Source: an uncultured Pelagibacteraceae bacterium
Lineage (GTDB): Bacteria; Pseudomonadota; Alphaproteobacteria; Pelagibacterales; Pelagibacteraceae
DNA length: 64,000 bases
Assembly (NCBI GenBank): GCA_902512765.1
Contig: CABXKF010000001.1
Location: 17,465 to 81,464 of the forward strand
Direction: 5' to 3'
Below the pieces are notes generated by a model. The model made no database searches. It worked only from the letters and a program-made list of their open reading frames with translations, and had not been told where the DNA came from. The position numbers and the translations under genes are program-made. This document shows, piece by piece, positions 54,634-63,568 of the stretch. The stretch's first letter is position 1, and the number at the start of each line of letters is the position of its first letter.

Positions 54634-55040
54634 AAATTCCTGCAGATATTGATAAAAAAATTTATAATCAATCTAAAGATTGGGCAATGTCTATAGCTGA
54701 AGAGCTAAAATATGTCGGAACATTATGTGTAGAATTTTTTATTGATAGAAATGACAATTTATATGTTAATGAAATTGCTCCAAGAGTTCACAATTCTGGC
54801 CATCTCACAATTAACGCATATAACGTAAGTCAATTTGAAAACCATATTAGAGCAGTATGTGGATTAGAACAACTACCGTTAAAGAAATTATCTAATGCAA
54901 CAATGGTTAATTTAATTGGAGATCAAATATCTGAATATAGAAAATTACATAAATTTAAAGAAAATGAATTCTTTTTTGATTATCTTAAAAAGGAGATTAA
55001 AGAAAAAAGAAAAATGGGTCACCTAACAACTTTAGTATAA
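54620..55040 (+). pseudogene. purK: purK C-terminal remnant
   Basis: About 140 residues of the end of N5-carboxyaminoimidazole ribonucleotide synthase: WAMSIAEELKYVGTLCVEFF, YVNEIAPRVHNSGHLTINAY and NHIRAVCGLEQLPL, the ATP-grasp C-terminal part. The N-terminal domain is absent. Translation upstream of about 54621 corresponds only to the antisense of tmm; a TTG at 54594 is the nearest start. The gene is therefore broken at the same junction as tmm. An acetyltransferase gene starts directly after its stop. Confidence 0.82.
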
Positions 55041-55499
55041 ATGTTAAAATCAATAGAAGGTAATTTTGATGATCCTAAAGTACATGAGCTGCTTACGAAG
55101 CATTTTATTGAATTAAGAGCTGCCTCACCTGAAGGGAGTGCTCACGTTTTAGATATTCCTGGATTAAAAGTTTCATCAATAAAATTTTGGAGTTTATGGC
55201 AAGAAGATATGTTGATGGGCTGTGGTGCTTTAAAGTTTTTGGATAAAGAGCATGGAGAATTCAAATCAATTAGAATTCATGATAATTTTAGAAGAATGGG
55301 AAATGGTATTAACGTAATTAATCATTTAATTAATGAAGCTAAAAGGCTAGATATTAAAAAGTTAAGTATAGAAACTGGTGCTGGTGATTTCTTCAAGCCT
55401 GCTAGAAGATTATTTAAACAATGTGGTTTTGAAATATGTGACCCATTTGCTCATTATAAAGAGGATGTAAACTCTGTTTATCTGACTAAGACCTTATAA
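55041..55499 (+). CDS. GNAT-family N-acetyltransferase
   Basis: 152 aa. FKSIRIHDNFRRMGNGINVINHLINEAK holds the acetyl-CoA loop (R-R-M-G-N-G, a variant of the Q/RxxGxG/A motif), followed by LSIETGAGDFFKPARRLFKQCGFEIC. It resembles YedL/PaiA-like enzymes. Its ATG follows the purK stop with no spacing, suggesting it was originally co-translated with purK. Substrate unknown. Confidence 0.82.
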   Translation: MLKSIEGNFDDPKVHELLTKHFIELRAASPEGSAHVLDIPGLKVSSIKFWSLWQEDMLMGCGALKFLDKEHGEFKSIRIHDNFRRMGNGINVINHLINEAKRLDIKKLSIETGAGDFFKPARRLFKQCGFEICDPFAHYKEDVNSVYLTKTL

Positions 55500-55525
55500 A
55501 AAAAATCAAAATTTAATCAATTTTG

Positions 55526-55612
55526 TTGACAAAACCCTAATTAATCTAAACAAAGCCAGAATTACTTAATTATAAGTAATAAATTAATACAACGAAAAGT
55601 AAGAAGATAAAT
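55526..55612 (+). promoter_or_regulatory. Cold-shock gene leader with palindrome
   Basis: Perfect -35-like TTGACA at 55526-55531 without a convincing -10. An 8-bp inverted repeat ATTACTTA (55561-55568) / TAAGTAAT (55573-55580) lies in the presumed 5' UTR. Cold-shock genes often have long structured leaders, so this could be a temperature-sensitive element. Confidence 0.3.
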
Positions 55613-55819
55613 ATGAGTCTACAAGGAAAAGTAAAATGGTTCAATCCAACTAAAGGTTTTGGTTTTATTGAAAGAGAAGACAAAGAAAAAGATGTGTTTG
55701 TACACGTTTCAGCAGTAAGAGATGCTGGTATGAACGGTTTAGATGAGGGTCAAGCTTTGACTTTCGATGTTGAAGATGGTCCTAAAGGTCCTTCAGCAGT
55801 TAACTTAAAAACTGCATAA
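55613..55819 (+). CDS. Cold shock protein CspA-like
   Basis: 68-aa single cold-shock domain, the standard length. RNP1 is [10 protein letters not shown] and RNP2 VFVHVSAV, the aromatic residues that bind single-stranded nucleic acid. Acts as an RNA chaperone in the cytoplasm. Monocistronic, with a 113-bp upstream gap. Confidence 0.95.
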   Translation: MSLQGKVKWFNPTKGFGFIEREDKEKDVFVHVSAVRDAGMNGLDEGQALTFDVEDGPKGPSAVNLKTA

Positions 55820-55921
55820 TTCACACTTCCTATTGGCTGAGATTTTTTAATTAAATTAATTTTTTAATTATTTAGCTAAATATTTCAGCCAATACCAATT
55901 AGTCAAAAAAAATTCACACTT
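55818..55921. repeat. Inverted repeat flanked by direct repeats
   Basis: Direct repeat AATTCACACTT at 55818-55828 and 55911-55921 brackets a perfect 10-bp inverted repeat TATTGGCTGA (55831-55840) / TCAGCCAATA (55885-55894). The arms do not carry a T-run, so it is not a standard terminator, although it lies between convergent genes. Confidence 0.5.
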
Positions 55922-56831
55922 AAAAAATTTCCTCTAAGTATTTAGCAATTTCTTTACTTTTTGGATCTTTATCTGCAAAACATTTTGTTAATGCTAATCC
56001 GTGATAACCGCCAAGAGTTGCTTTCTTTTTGCATTCTGAAGATGTTATATTAACAAATTTAACTTCAGTAAGATTTTTAAACATAGAATAATCGTCGGGA
56101 CTATTAAAATTATCTTTATCATGAGTAACTATCAATGCATTTAAATTTGATAAATTTCCAAAGCCATAATTTCTAACTTCTTCCCACCAAGGCCAATCCT
56201 TTCTGTTTTTTTTTGTTCCTCCAGATCCAGGGTGAAGACCAATTGAACCCTCTATTAAATTAGGATGGATTGTTTTAAATTTAAGTGATGCCCACCCTCC
56301 CATCGAATGTCCAGCTAAAACTATATTTTCAAATCCATCTGATTTAAATTGATCAATTTTTGCTTTTATAATTTTTATTCTAAGAAAATCTTTAACTTTA
56401 TGGAATAAAAGTTCTCCTTCACTATTCTTTAATGTAAGCCTCTTTTTAGAAGTTGATTTCCACATTTTATCTTGTTCAGCTTTAGACCATCCTCTTACTC
56501 CAGTACAAAGGCGGTAAATTTTAATTTGATAATTTTTTATTCTTTTATCATGTAAGTTTCTAATTACAGGCGCTACCAAATTCCATTTTTTTAAGCATTT
56601 ATCTAAAGTTTGATCACCCATTCCACCATGAGTATAGATAATTAAAATAGTTTTTGATTTATCCGTAATTTTATCATCTGAATAAATATTTCCAAAATTA
56701 TCAATAAATCCATTATCTTTTGAAATTTTTTTTAAATCCTTTTCAAATTTTTTATCTGCAAATGATTGACTGAATAACAGTAAACTAAAGATAATTATTA
56801 CTAAAAATTTTATATGCCTTAAATTTATCAT
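55920..56831 (-). CDS. Secreted alpha/beta hydrolase-like protein
   Basis: 303 aa with a signal peptide (KFLVIIIFSLLLFSQSFADK). ILIIYTHGGMGDQT suggests an oxyanion loop and VLAGHSMGGWASLKF the nucleophile elbow with Ser in GHSMGG; LIVTHDKDNFNSP could provide the acid and YHGLALTKCF the His. Likely a periplasmic esterase or thioesterase-like enzyme; the substrate is unknown. Stop lies within the second copy of the direct repeat. Confidence 0.7.
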   Translation of the reverse strand: MINLRHIKFLVIIIFSLLLFSQSFADKKFEKDLKKISKDNGFIDNFGNIYSDDKITDKSKTILIIYTHGGMGDQTLDKCLKKWNLVAPVIRNLHDKRIKNYQIKIYRLCTGVRGWSKAEQDKMWKSTSKKRLTLKNSEGELLFHKVKDFLRIKIIKAKIDQFKSDGFENIVLAGHSMGGWASLKFKTIHPNLIEGSIGLHPGSGGTKKNRKDWPWWEEVRNYGFGNLSNLNALIVTHDKDNFNSPDDYSMFKNLTEVKFVNITSSECKKKATLGGYHGLALTKCFADKDPKSKEIAKYLEEIF

Positions 56832-56873
56832 AAAGAGATTGCAAATATTGTTATATTGTTATTACAATAAATT

Positions 56874-57221
56874 ATGGAAAAAAGACAAATAATAGACTTT
56901 AATAATCTTAAATTTGAGCCTTTTGATAATTACGGTGTTGTTGTGCCTGGTATGAGTTGGCATAAAATTAGCTATAATAGAGAAAATGGTGGTCAGGGTA
57001 CATATGTTCTTAAGATGGAGCCAGGTTCAAAAAGTTTACCTCATGAGCACACTGGGTTTGAAGAATTTTTAATGTTAGATGGAGAATTAATCGATCCTGA
57101 TGGTAAGATTTTTAAAAAAGGAGACTTTATATCTTTTAAGCCAGGTTCAAAACACTCATCACACACAATAAATGGTTGCTTGGTTCTAGTTTTTATGAGA
57201 GGAATTAATAAAGCAATCTAA
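56874..57221 (+). CDS. Small cupin protein (ChrR-like)
   Basis: 115 aa cupin. PHEHTGFEEFLMLDGEL carries two His and Glu of the first metal motif; GDFISFKPGSKHSSH supplies the last His. Length and the KMEPGSKSLPHEH turn resemble ChrR-type cupins. Function unknown. It is distinct from DddK (no EIYVV motif). Confidence 0.75.
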   Translation: MEKRQIIDFNNLKFEPFDNYGVVVPGMSWHKISYNRENGGQGTYVLKMEPGSKSLPHEHTGFEEFLMLDGELIDPDGKIFKKGDFISFKPGSKHSSHTINGCLVLVFMRGINKAI

Positions 57222-57245
57222 TTAAATTAATTTCAAAAATATATT

Positions 57246-57992
57246 ATGATCGGTATCTTAGGTGGAATGGGAACGCAAGCAGGTTTGGACTTTTGTAATA
57301 AACTTGCGATTTTAAATAGAGGAAAAATTGATCAAGAGTACCCCTTATTCATTCTTTATAACAAATCAAACATACCTGGTAGACCAGAGTCTATTGGGGT
57401 ACAAACTGGAAATTTATCAAATAAATCCTCAAATAATGCTAGTAAAAAGAAATATAACAATGTTTTAAAAAGTTTACTCCATGGATGTAAATTACTTGAA
57501 AAAAATGAATGTAAATTTATTGTTATTCCATGTAACACGGCTCATTATTGGTTTGATGATTTGCAAAAAAAAATTAACATTCCAATTATAAATATGCCAA
57601 AGGAAGTTTTTAAATTTACAAAAAAAAATTGTAAGAAAAATTCAAAAGTTGGCTTATTAGCTACTGAAGGAACATTAAAAACTGGTGTATACAATAAAAT
57701 TTTTAATAAAGATTATAATTTAATACAACCCTCTCAAAATCTTCAAAAAAAATCTGTAAATAAAGCCATAAAATGTGTGAAAATGGGTGACGTCAAAGCT
57801 GCTGCAAAAGCAATAAAACCTGCAATTAATGAATTAATAAAAATGAAATGTAAAAAAATAATATTAGGCTGCACAGAGCTTCCAATTGCAATTTTTGCTT
57901 TTAAATCATTCAGTAATGTAAAATCATCTAAAATTTTTTTAGACCCTAATTTAATACTCGCAAATTCTGCGATGGCTAAACACAAAAGTTAA
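57246..57992 (+). CDS. Aspartate/glutamate racemase-family protein
   Basis: 248 aa. MIGILGGMGTQAGLDFCNKL opens the fold; the two catalytic cysteines lie in VIPCNTAHYWFDDL and LGCTELPIAIF, the pattern of aspartate racemases. Cofactor-independent racemisation of aspartate or a related acid is likely. It lies 24 bases after the cupin gene. Confidence 0.85.
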   Translation: MIGILGGMGTQAGLDFCNKLAILNRGKIDQEYPLFILYNKSNIPGRPESIGVQTGNLSNKSSNNASKKKYNNVLKSLLHGCKLLEKNECKFIVIPCNTAHYWFDDLQKKINIPIINMPKEVFKFTKKNCKKNSKVGLLATEGTLKTGVYNKIFNKDYNLIQPSQNLQKKSVNKAIKCVKMGDVKAAAKAIKPAINELIKMKCKKIILGCTELPIAIFAFKSFSNVKSSKIFLDPNLILANSAMAKHKS

Positions 57993-57995
57993 TTC

Positions 57996-58436
57996 ATGCC
58001 AATTGATAACGACAAGCCTTACGTTCTAAGAGTTGCAGAATTAATTTACTCTAAAGTAGTAAATATTAAAAAAGAAAACTCTGAAATGACTAACATTCAA
58101 GCATTTGAAGTTTTTATGACAACAAAAGATTATGATTTAATAAGTTCTGGAGAATTTCATAATCAATGGTTTTTAGAATTAAAAAAAAATGATTTTATAG
58201 ACAAACAGACTGGTAAAAAAATTAACGATGAGACAATGAGACTTTTAGAGATTCAGAAAGACTCGATGGTTAAGTTTTTGATGAAAATTCCAAAACTTTA
58301 TTATACAAAAAGTCACTTTCCCTTAGAAATATCTCAAAGAGCTTTTGATCATTTGTGGAGAGTTTGTGAGAGTTATGAAATGTGGTGCAAAGAAACAAAA
58401 CAAAAAGAATTAATTCTTTTAAATATATTAGACTAG
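57996..58436 (+). CDS. Hypothetical protein
   Basis: 146 aa, predicted helical, with no family recognised. Features seen: a KKENSEMTNIQAFEVFM helix, GKKINDETMRLLEIQKDSMVKFL, and a C-terminal WRVCESYEMWCKET with two cysteines. The gene begins 3 bases after the racemase gene and overlaps the end of the convergent lipoprotein gene by 4 bases, so it is probably translated with the racemase. Confidence 0.65.
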   Translation: MPIDNDKPYVLRVAELIYSKVVNIKKENSEMTNIQAFEVFMTTKDYDLISSGEFHNQWFLELKKNDFIDKQTGKKINDETMRLLEIQKDSMVKFLMKIPKLYYTKSHFPLEISQRAFDHLWRVCESYEMWCKETKQKELILLNILD

Positions 58437-58735
58437 TTTGTTAATTTTTTTCTGACTAAAAAAGCTTTATTTTCTGCCCATTCTTTTAAATCTTTAAGAG
58501 ATCTTTCATTTTCAATATCATTTTCAATGTTATCAACTGCATCTAACATGTGATTAAATGGATCTTTACCAGTCTCTTTTTTAATTGCTGTATTAGCCCC
58601 ATATTGAAATCCAGCTTGTAGGATGTTACCTGATGTTACTACTGTAATTCCGGGGCCAAGCAATGCTGTAGATTGAGCGCATCCGCTTAAGACGATAAGA
58701 GTTACAAGTATTATTGATATTTTTGAAAATTTCAT
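58433..58735 (-). CDS. Small lipoprotein
   Basis: 100 aa from ATG 58735. Signal MKFSKISIILVTLIVLSGC with lipobox LSGC, then a glycine-rich stretch (STALLGPGITVVTSGNILQ) and a helical acidic region (NIENDIENERSLKDL). Expected in the outer or inner membrane. Upstream in-frame starts to 58792 are less likely because they would bury the signal peptide. Confidence 0.75.
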   Translation of the reverse strand: MKFSKISIILVTLIVLSGCAQSTALLGPGITVVTSGNILQAGFQYGANTAIKKETGKDPFNHMLDAVDNIENDIENERSLKDLKEWAENKAFLVRKKLTN

Positions 58736-58842
58736 AAGATATATTGAAGTGATACATATTTTAAGATTCAACTCAAGATAGAATAAGTCCAATTTGAGTA
58801 TAATTTAAGAGAATAAGAATAATATTCATCTATAAAACAAAA

Positions 58843-59691
58843 ATGGTCAAAATTTTTCCGTTTATTTTTATTTTATTGTGGTCATCAGCCTTCATTACTA
58901 CAAAACCAATAATAGATAACAGTGATCCATTTTCAGCACTTGCGTTTAGATTTTCAATTGTTGCTATTGGTTTTTTTTTATTTTCTATCTATTCAAGACA
59001 AAAAATTTTAATAAATAAAAAAAACTTTATTGAGTCTTTTTTTAGTGGGATTCTTTTTCATGGATTTTATTTAGGTGGGGTTTTTTATTCAATTTCAAAA
59101 GGAATGCCTACAGGAATCGCTGCTTTAATAGTTACTCTTCAGCCAATTTTAACAAATGCTCTAAGTGGGCCAATTTTAAATGAAAAAGTGTCAATTAAAC
59201 GATGGATTGGGGTTTTGCTTGGGTTTGTTGGGGCAACCTTAGTTTTAGGTTTGGATATTGGTTCAGAAATTCCAATAGCTGGTTTGGTTGCAACCATAAT
59301 AGCTTTAATTGCAATAACATCTTCGACTATTTGGCAAAAGAAACTTAGTAATAATTTACCTCTATCAGTAAGTAATATGTATCAAGCTATAGGTGGTTTT
59401 ACTTTTCATTTATTAGTCATAATATTTTTTGTAAAACCTTATATTAATTTTTCAGAAACATTTATAATAGCAATGAGTCATCAAATATTCTTAGTATCAT
59501 TTGGTGCTTTTACAATATTGATGTATTTAATTAAAAATAACTCAGCAAGTAAAACTGTTTCTATATTTTTTTTAATACCAACAACATCCGCTCTCATGGC
59601 TTGGTTGTTTTTAAACGAAAGTTTAACTAATCTAGATTTATTAGGGTTTTTAATAACCACAATAGGTGTTTACATTGCTACAAGAGATTAA
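58843..59691 (+). CDS. EamA/DMT-family transporter
   Basis: 282 aa with about ten helices in two EamA halves: FIFILLWSSAFITTKPIID and PTGIAALIVTLQPILTNALSG in the first; TSSTIWQKKLSNNLPLSVSN and TSALMAWLFLNESLTNLDL in the second. Unrelated in sequence detail to the DMT gene at 3135-4019. Substrate unknown. Confidence 0.88.
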   Translation: MVKIFPFIFILLWSSAFITTKPIIDNSDPFSALAFRFSIVAIGFFLFSIYSRQKILINKKNFIESFFSGILFHGFYLGGVFYSISKGMPTGIAALIVTLQPILTNALSGPILNEKVSIKRWIGVLLGFVGATLVLGLDIGSEIPIAGLVATIIALIAITSSTIWQKKLSNNLPLSVSNMYQAIGGFTFHLLVIIFFVKPYINFSETFIIAMSHQIFLVSFGAFTILMYLIKNNSASKTVSIFFLIPTTSALMAWLFLNESLTNLDLLGFLITTIGVYIATRD

Positions 59692-59718
59692 AAATATTTA
59701 GATAGAATGTTTTAAACC

Positions 59719-60306
59719 TTACAAAGATTTAAAGCCAAACTCTAAAGAAGCATCTGTAATAGAGTGATACAAAGATTCACCAAAGCTTCTAAGAGCAAAT
59801 AATCTTACTTTATCTGAATTGTCGTCTAGCATATCAACCGTGAAAGCTATTCCATTATAAGTAGAATTTATTGAATTATTTTTTTCTAAAGTATTAAAAT
59901 TAAAAGGACAGCCTTTCTTTAAAACTTCTTTAGCATCCTGACCTTCTATTTCAATTATCGCTTTTGAGTGAGATAAATCAGTTACCGCAAAATCTGTTTC
60001 ATTTAAATTTTGTGAAATATTTTTAAGTAAATCTTTTTTTGTTGAAACTAAAAGCCAATTTTTTGGTCCATTCCATAAAATTCTTGTATCATTATTATTT
60101 GATACATTTAATGGCTCATCTTTTAATTTTAAACCATCAATATCAACACTTTCAATTGAAACTGTAGAACTTTTATACTGAACTATTTGAAGTATTAATA
60201 AATTCTTTATCTCAGAAATTTTTAAAAGATTATCTTCATTTTTACCTTCATGATCACCAAATTGACCTGTTACATGAACATTTGCTAAAGCTGATATTAA
60301 ACTCAT
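59719..60306 (-). CDS. soxG: Sarcosine oxidase gamma subunit-like protein
   Basis: 195 aa, resembling SoxG/MgdD: short T-protein-like fold with [17 protein letters not shown]-like strands, [46 protein letters not shown] and [24 protein letters not shown]. It is the last gene of the operon and overlaps the alpha gene by 4 bases. Confidence 0.8.
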   Translation of the reverse strand: MSLISALANVHVTGQFGDHEGKNEDNLLKISEIKNLLILQIVQYKSSTVSIESVDIDGLKLKDEPLNVSNNNDTRILWNGPKNWLLVSTKKDLLKNISQNLNETDFAVTDLSHSKAIIEIEGQDAKEVLKKGCPFNFNTLEKNNSINSTYNGIAFTVDMLDDNSDKVRLFALRSFGESLYHSITDASLEFGFKSL

Positions 60307-63299
60307 GATCTAACCCTCTCCCCTTTTGGATCAACATAGTGCGAAGAAACTATCTCTACTGGAATTACTTTATTTTTAACTGGAGACATTACAAATAATT
60401 TTTCACCAATCATGTTTTTTCCATCTTTTAGTATTGCTAAAGAAAATGGATTATCATGTTCTACACTCCAACAAGAAGCTGAAATATAACCTAATTTTGG
60501 ATTTGGTAGTGGTGCATTTGAATCTTTAACTAAATGCGATCCTTCGGGAATACTTGTTTTTTTATCTAATGGAACAACGCCTACAACCTTTTGTCTATCT
60601 TCAGCTACAAATGCTTCTCTAGTTAAAGATCTTTTTCCGATAAAATCTTTCTTTTTACTTAATAATCCTTCTAGAGAATTATCATAAGGTATTGTTCTTC
60701 CATCAAGCTCAGATCCTGCAACGTGTCCCATTTCAATTCTAAGAGTTGATAATGCCTCTGTTCCATATGGTTGAATTTTAAATTGTTGACCAACTTCCAT
60801 AATTTTTTTCCACATAAAGTTTCCGTTATCAGACTCAACATTTACTTCATATGCAAGCTCACCAGAAAATGAAATTCTAAAAATTCTAGCCTTAACTCCA
60901 AACAAATCTCCCTCCATGTAACCCATAAAAGGCAATCCTTCATTTGACACATCAGAATTTGGAAATAGTTTTTGTAATAAATCTCTAGATTTAGGTCCAG
61001 CAACTGCAGCTCCTGCCCATTGCTCTGTAGTTGAAACTACATTCACATTTAATTCGGGCCATACTAGTTGTAAATAATATTCTAAATGTGAAAGAACGTT
61101 TGCAGCTTGTGCGGTAGTAGTTGTCATGTGATAATGATTTTCTGAAATTCTAGTAGTTGTTCCATCATCCATAACAATCCCATCTTCTCTTAACATCACA
61201 CCATATCTTGCTTTACCAACTGGTAACTTTAACCATGCATTTGTATAAACTCTATTTAAAAGTTCTGCTGCATCTGGTCCTTTAATATCTATTTTACCTA
61301 ATGTAGTTACATCACAAACGCCTACATTTGTTCTTACATTTTTTGCTTCCCTTTTTGATCCCTCAAATAAATTTTCATTTCCCTGCTTATAGTATCTAGG
61401 TCTCAACCACACACCTGCATCAACAAAAACTGCATTGTTTTTTTCATGCCAAGAGTGCATTGGTGATTTTCGTGTTGGTTTTGAGTGTTTACCAACCTCT
61501 CTTCCAACAATTGCTCCTATAGAAACTGGCGTATATGGAGGTCTAAAAGTAGTGTGACCAACATTTGGTACTACTTTATTTTCAATATTTGATACTAATT
61601 GTAAGCCATTTAAATTACTCGTCTTGCCTTGGTCAGTTGCCATACCAAGCGTTGTATATCTTTTTACATGTTCAATTGATCGATAACCCTCTTTAAGCGC
61701 TATCTCTACATCAGAAACCGCAACATCATTTTGAAAATCTAAAAATCTTTTATAATTTTTTCCCTCAGGTAATGGCACACACCAAAACTTGTCGTGAGTT
61801 GTTGATTTTTTTTCGACTACATTTGGAAATGAAATTTCATTATTATTGTTAGTAATTTTTTTTGATAACTCATGACCAGTTTCAAAAGAACTTTTCAAAG
61901 TTTCCTCTAAAGTATAAGTTCCATTTGCAGCGCCTAAAGTTGTTTCGTTTTGTTTTGATGTTCCTGGAACAAATGCATCAATATCTTCATTGAATTTTGT
62001 TTTATTTCCAGATTGTGAAGCTAAATGAATTGTTGGTGTCCAAAAACCTGAAACACATATACAATCACATTTAATATTTTCTACCGTACCAAGCTGCTCT
62101 TTATCATCTGAAATTTTTGCAATATCTGCTGATTTTACTTTTTTATAACCTTGAGCGGCGACTACCACATAAGAAAACTTAATATTAATTCCTAAATTTT
62201 TTGCTTCATCGACTACTTCCGATTGAGGATCTTTTCTTGTATCTAAAATAATTGGTTCAACACCTTTTTTTTTAAATTCAATTGCAGTTTCATAACCACT
62301 ATCGTTATTCGTAAATATTAAAGGATTTCTTCCGACTAATACTCCATAAACTTTAAGGTATTCTTTTGCTGCTGATGAAAGCATTACTCCTGGTGTATCA
62401 TTGTTTCCAAAAACAATTGGTCTTTCAATTGATCCTGAAGAAATTAAAACCTCTTTTGCTCTAATGTACCAAAGTCTTTGTTTTGGATGGTATTTTTTTG
62501 TCTGTGGAAGGTGATCACTAATTCTTTCAGACATTACCAGCATGTTATGATCATAATATCCAAAAACCTGTGATCTGTTTTTAACAACAACGTTAGGCAT
62601 TTCTTTAAGTTCTGAAATTATTCCATCAGCCCACTCTTTGCCTGATTGATTTCCTATATTAGCATCACTAGTTAATAAAGTTCCTCCATGTCTAGCTTTA
62701 TCTTCAGCTAAAATAACTCTTGCTCCATTTTTTGCTGCAGCGTATGCACTCGCTAAACCTGATGGGCCTGAACCAGCTATTAATAAATCACAATATTCAT
62801 ATTTATGTTCATATCTCTCTTTATCATGTTTAGTAGATGCAACACCAAGACCTGCTGCTTTTCTAATAAATGGTTCATAAACTTTGTACCAAAAGCTTTT
62901 CGGCCACATAAAAGTTTTGTAATAAAACCCAGCAGGTAAAAACATTTTAAAGAAATTATTTATTGCTCCAATATCAAAGTTTACACTTGGCCAGCAATTT
63001 ACACTTGTTGCCTCTAACCCTTCAAAAAGCTCTTGTTCTGTGGCTTTAATATTAGGTTCAGTTTCACCATTTCTATATAATTGAACAATTGCATAAGGTT
63101 CATCAACTCCTGCACCAAAAAAACCTCTTGGCCTATGGTATTTAAAGCTTCTACCGATTAAATGAACACCATTAGCTATTAAAGCTGAGGCTAAAGTGTC
63201 TCCCTCATAACCATAATAAGTTTTACCATTAAACTTAAAAGATAATTTCTTATCTCTATTTATTAAACCAACATCTGATAATCGATAACTTTGATCCAT
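60303..63299 (-). CDS. soxA: Sarcosine oxidase alpha subunit-type multidomain flavoprotein
   Basis: 998 aa. N-terminal ferredoxin-like domain (about 15-110; [27 protein letters not shown]), then a pyridine-nucleotide flavoprotein domain with [28 protein letters not shown] and [18 protein letters not shown], and a C-terminal GcvT-type tetrahydrofolate domain (about 600-900; [20 protein letters not shown]-like, [15 protein letters not shown]) that captures the released C1 unit. Length and order match SoxA and the alpha/gamma-type subunits of N-methylglutamate dehydrogenase. Which substrate is used cannot be read from the sequence. Confidence 0.9.
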   Translation of the reverse strand: MDQSYRLSDVGLINRDKKLSFKFNGKTYYGYEGDTLASALIANGVHLIGRSFKYHRPRGFFGAGVDEPYAIVQLYRNGETEPNIKATEQELFEGLEATSVNCWPSVNFDIGAINNFFKMFLPAGFYYKTFMWPKSFWYKVYEPFIRKAAGLGVASTKHDKERYEHKYEYCDLLIAGSGPSGLASAYAAAKNGARVILAEDKARHGGTLLTSDANIGNQSGKEWADGIISELKEMPNVVVKNRSQVFGYYDHNMLVMSERISDHLPQTKKYHPKQRLWYIRAKEVLISSGSIERPIVFGNNDTPGVMLSSAAKEYLKVYGVLVGRNPLIFTNNDSGYETAIEFKKKGVEPIILDTRKDPQSEVVDEAKNLGINIKFSYVVVAAQGYKKVKSADIAKISDDKEQLGTVENIKCDCICVSGFWTPTIHLASQSGNKTKFNEDIDAFVPGTSKQNETTLGAANGTYTLEETLKSSFETGHELSKKITNNNNEISFPNVVEKKSTTHDKFWCVPLPEGKNYKRFLDFQNDVAVSDVEIALKEGYRSIEHVKRYTTLGMATDQGKTSNLNGLQLVSNIENKVVPNVGHTTFRPPYTPVSIGAIVGREVGKHSKPTRKSPMHSWHEKNNAVFVDAGVWLRPRYYKQGNENLFEGSKREAKNVRTNVGVCDVTTLGKIDIKGPDAAELLNRVYTNAWLKLPVGKARYGVMLREDGIVMDDGTTTRISENHYHMTTTTAQAANVLSHLEYYLQLVWPELNVNVVSTTEQWAGAAVAGPKSRDLLQKLFPNSDVSNEGLPFMGYMEGDLFGVKARIFRISFSGELAYEVNVESDNGNFMWKKIMEVGQQFKIQPYGTEALSTLRIEMGHVAGSELDGRTIPYDNSLEGLLSKKKDFIGKRSLTREAFVAEDRQKVVGVVPLDKKTSIPEGSHLVKDSNAPLPNPKLGYISASCWSVEHDNPFSLAILKDGKNMIGEKLFVMSPVKNKVIPVEIVSSHYVDPKGERVRS

Positions 63300-63568
63300 T
63301 ATGAATTATCCTCATTAGCTTTTAGTGTTCTAAATATTTCATGAGTTGCAGTATCTCTTTCAACTTTTATCCATTGTCTGCACCCTGATAAATGTTGCCA
63401 TAACTCTAAATGTTTTCCTCTTAAACTTTTTCTATTATAGACAAAGTTATTCCAATCTTGATCTGTTACCTCTTTATTAAGTTCTGGTCTTTTAACAGTT
63501 GCATCACCACCATAAGAAAATTCATTTTGTGATCTCATTCCACAGTGTGGACATTTAATATGAAGCAT
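63299..63568 (-). CDS. soxD: Sarcosine oxidase delta subunit-like zinc protein
   Basis: 89 aa. Zinc-binding N-terminus (LHIKCPHCGMRSQNEFSYGG) and a WQHLSGCRQWIKVERDTATHEI C-terminus, the SoxD/MgdC pattern. It overlaps the alpha gene start by one base and lies 0 bases from the beta gene, as in heterotetrameric operons. Confidence 0.9.
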   Translation of the reverse strand: MLHIKCPHCGMRSQNEFSYGGDATVKRPELNKEVTDQDWNNFVYNRKSLRGKHLELWQHLSGCRQWIKVERDTATHEIFRTLKANEDNS

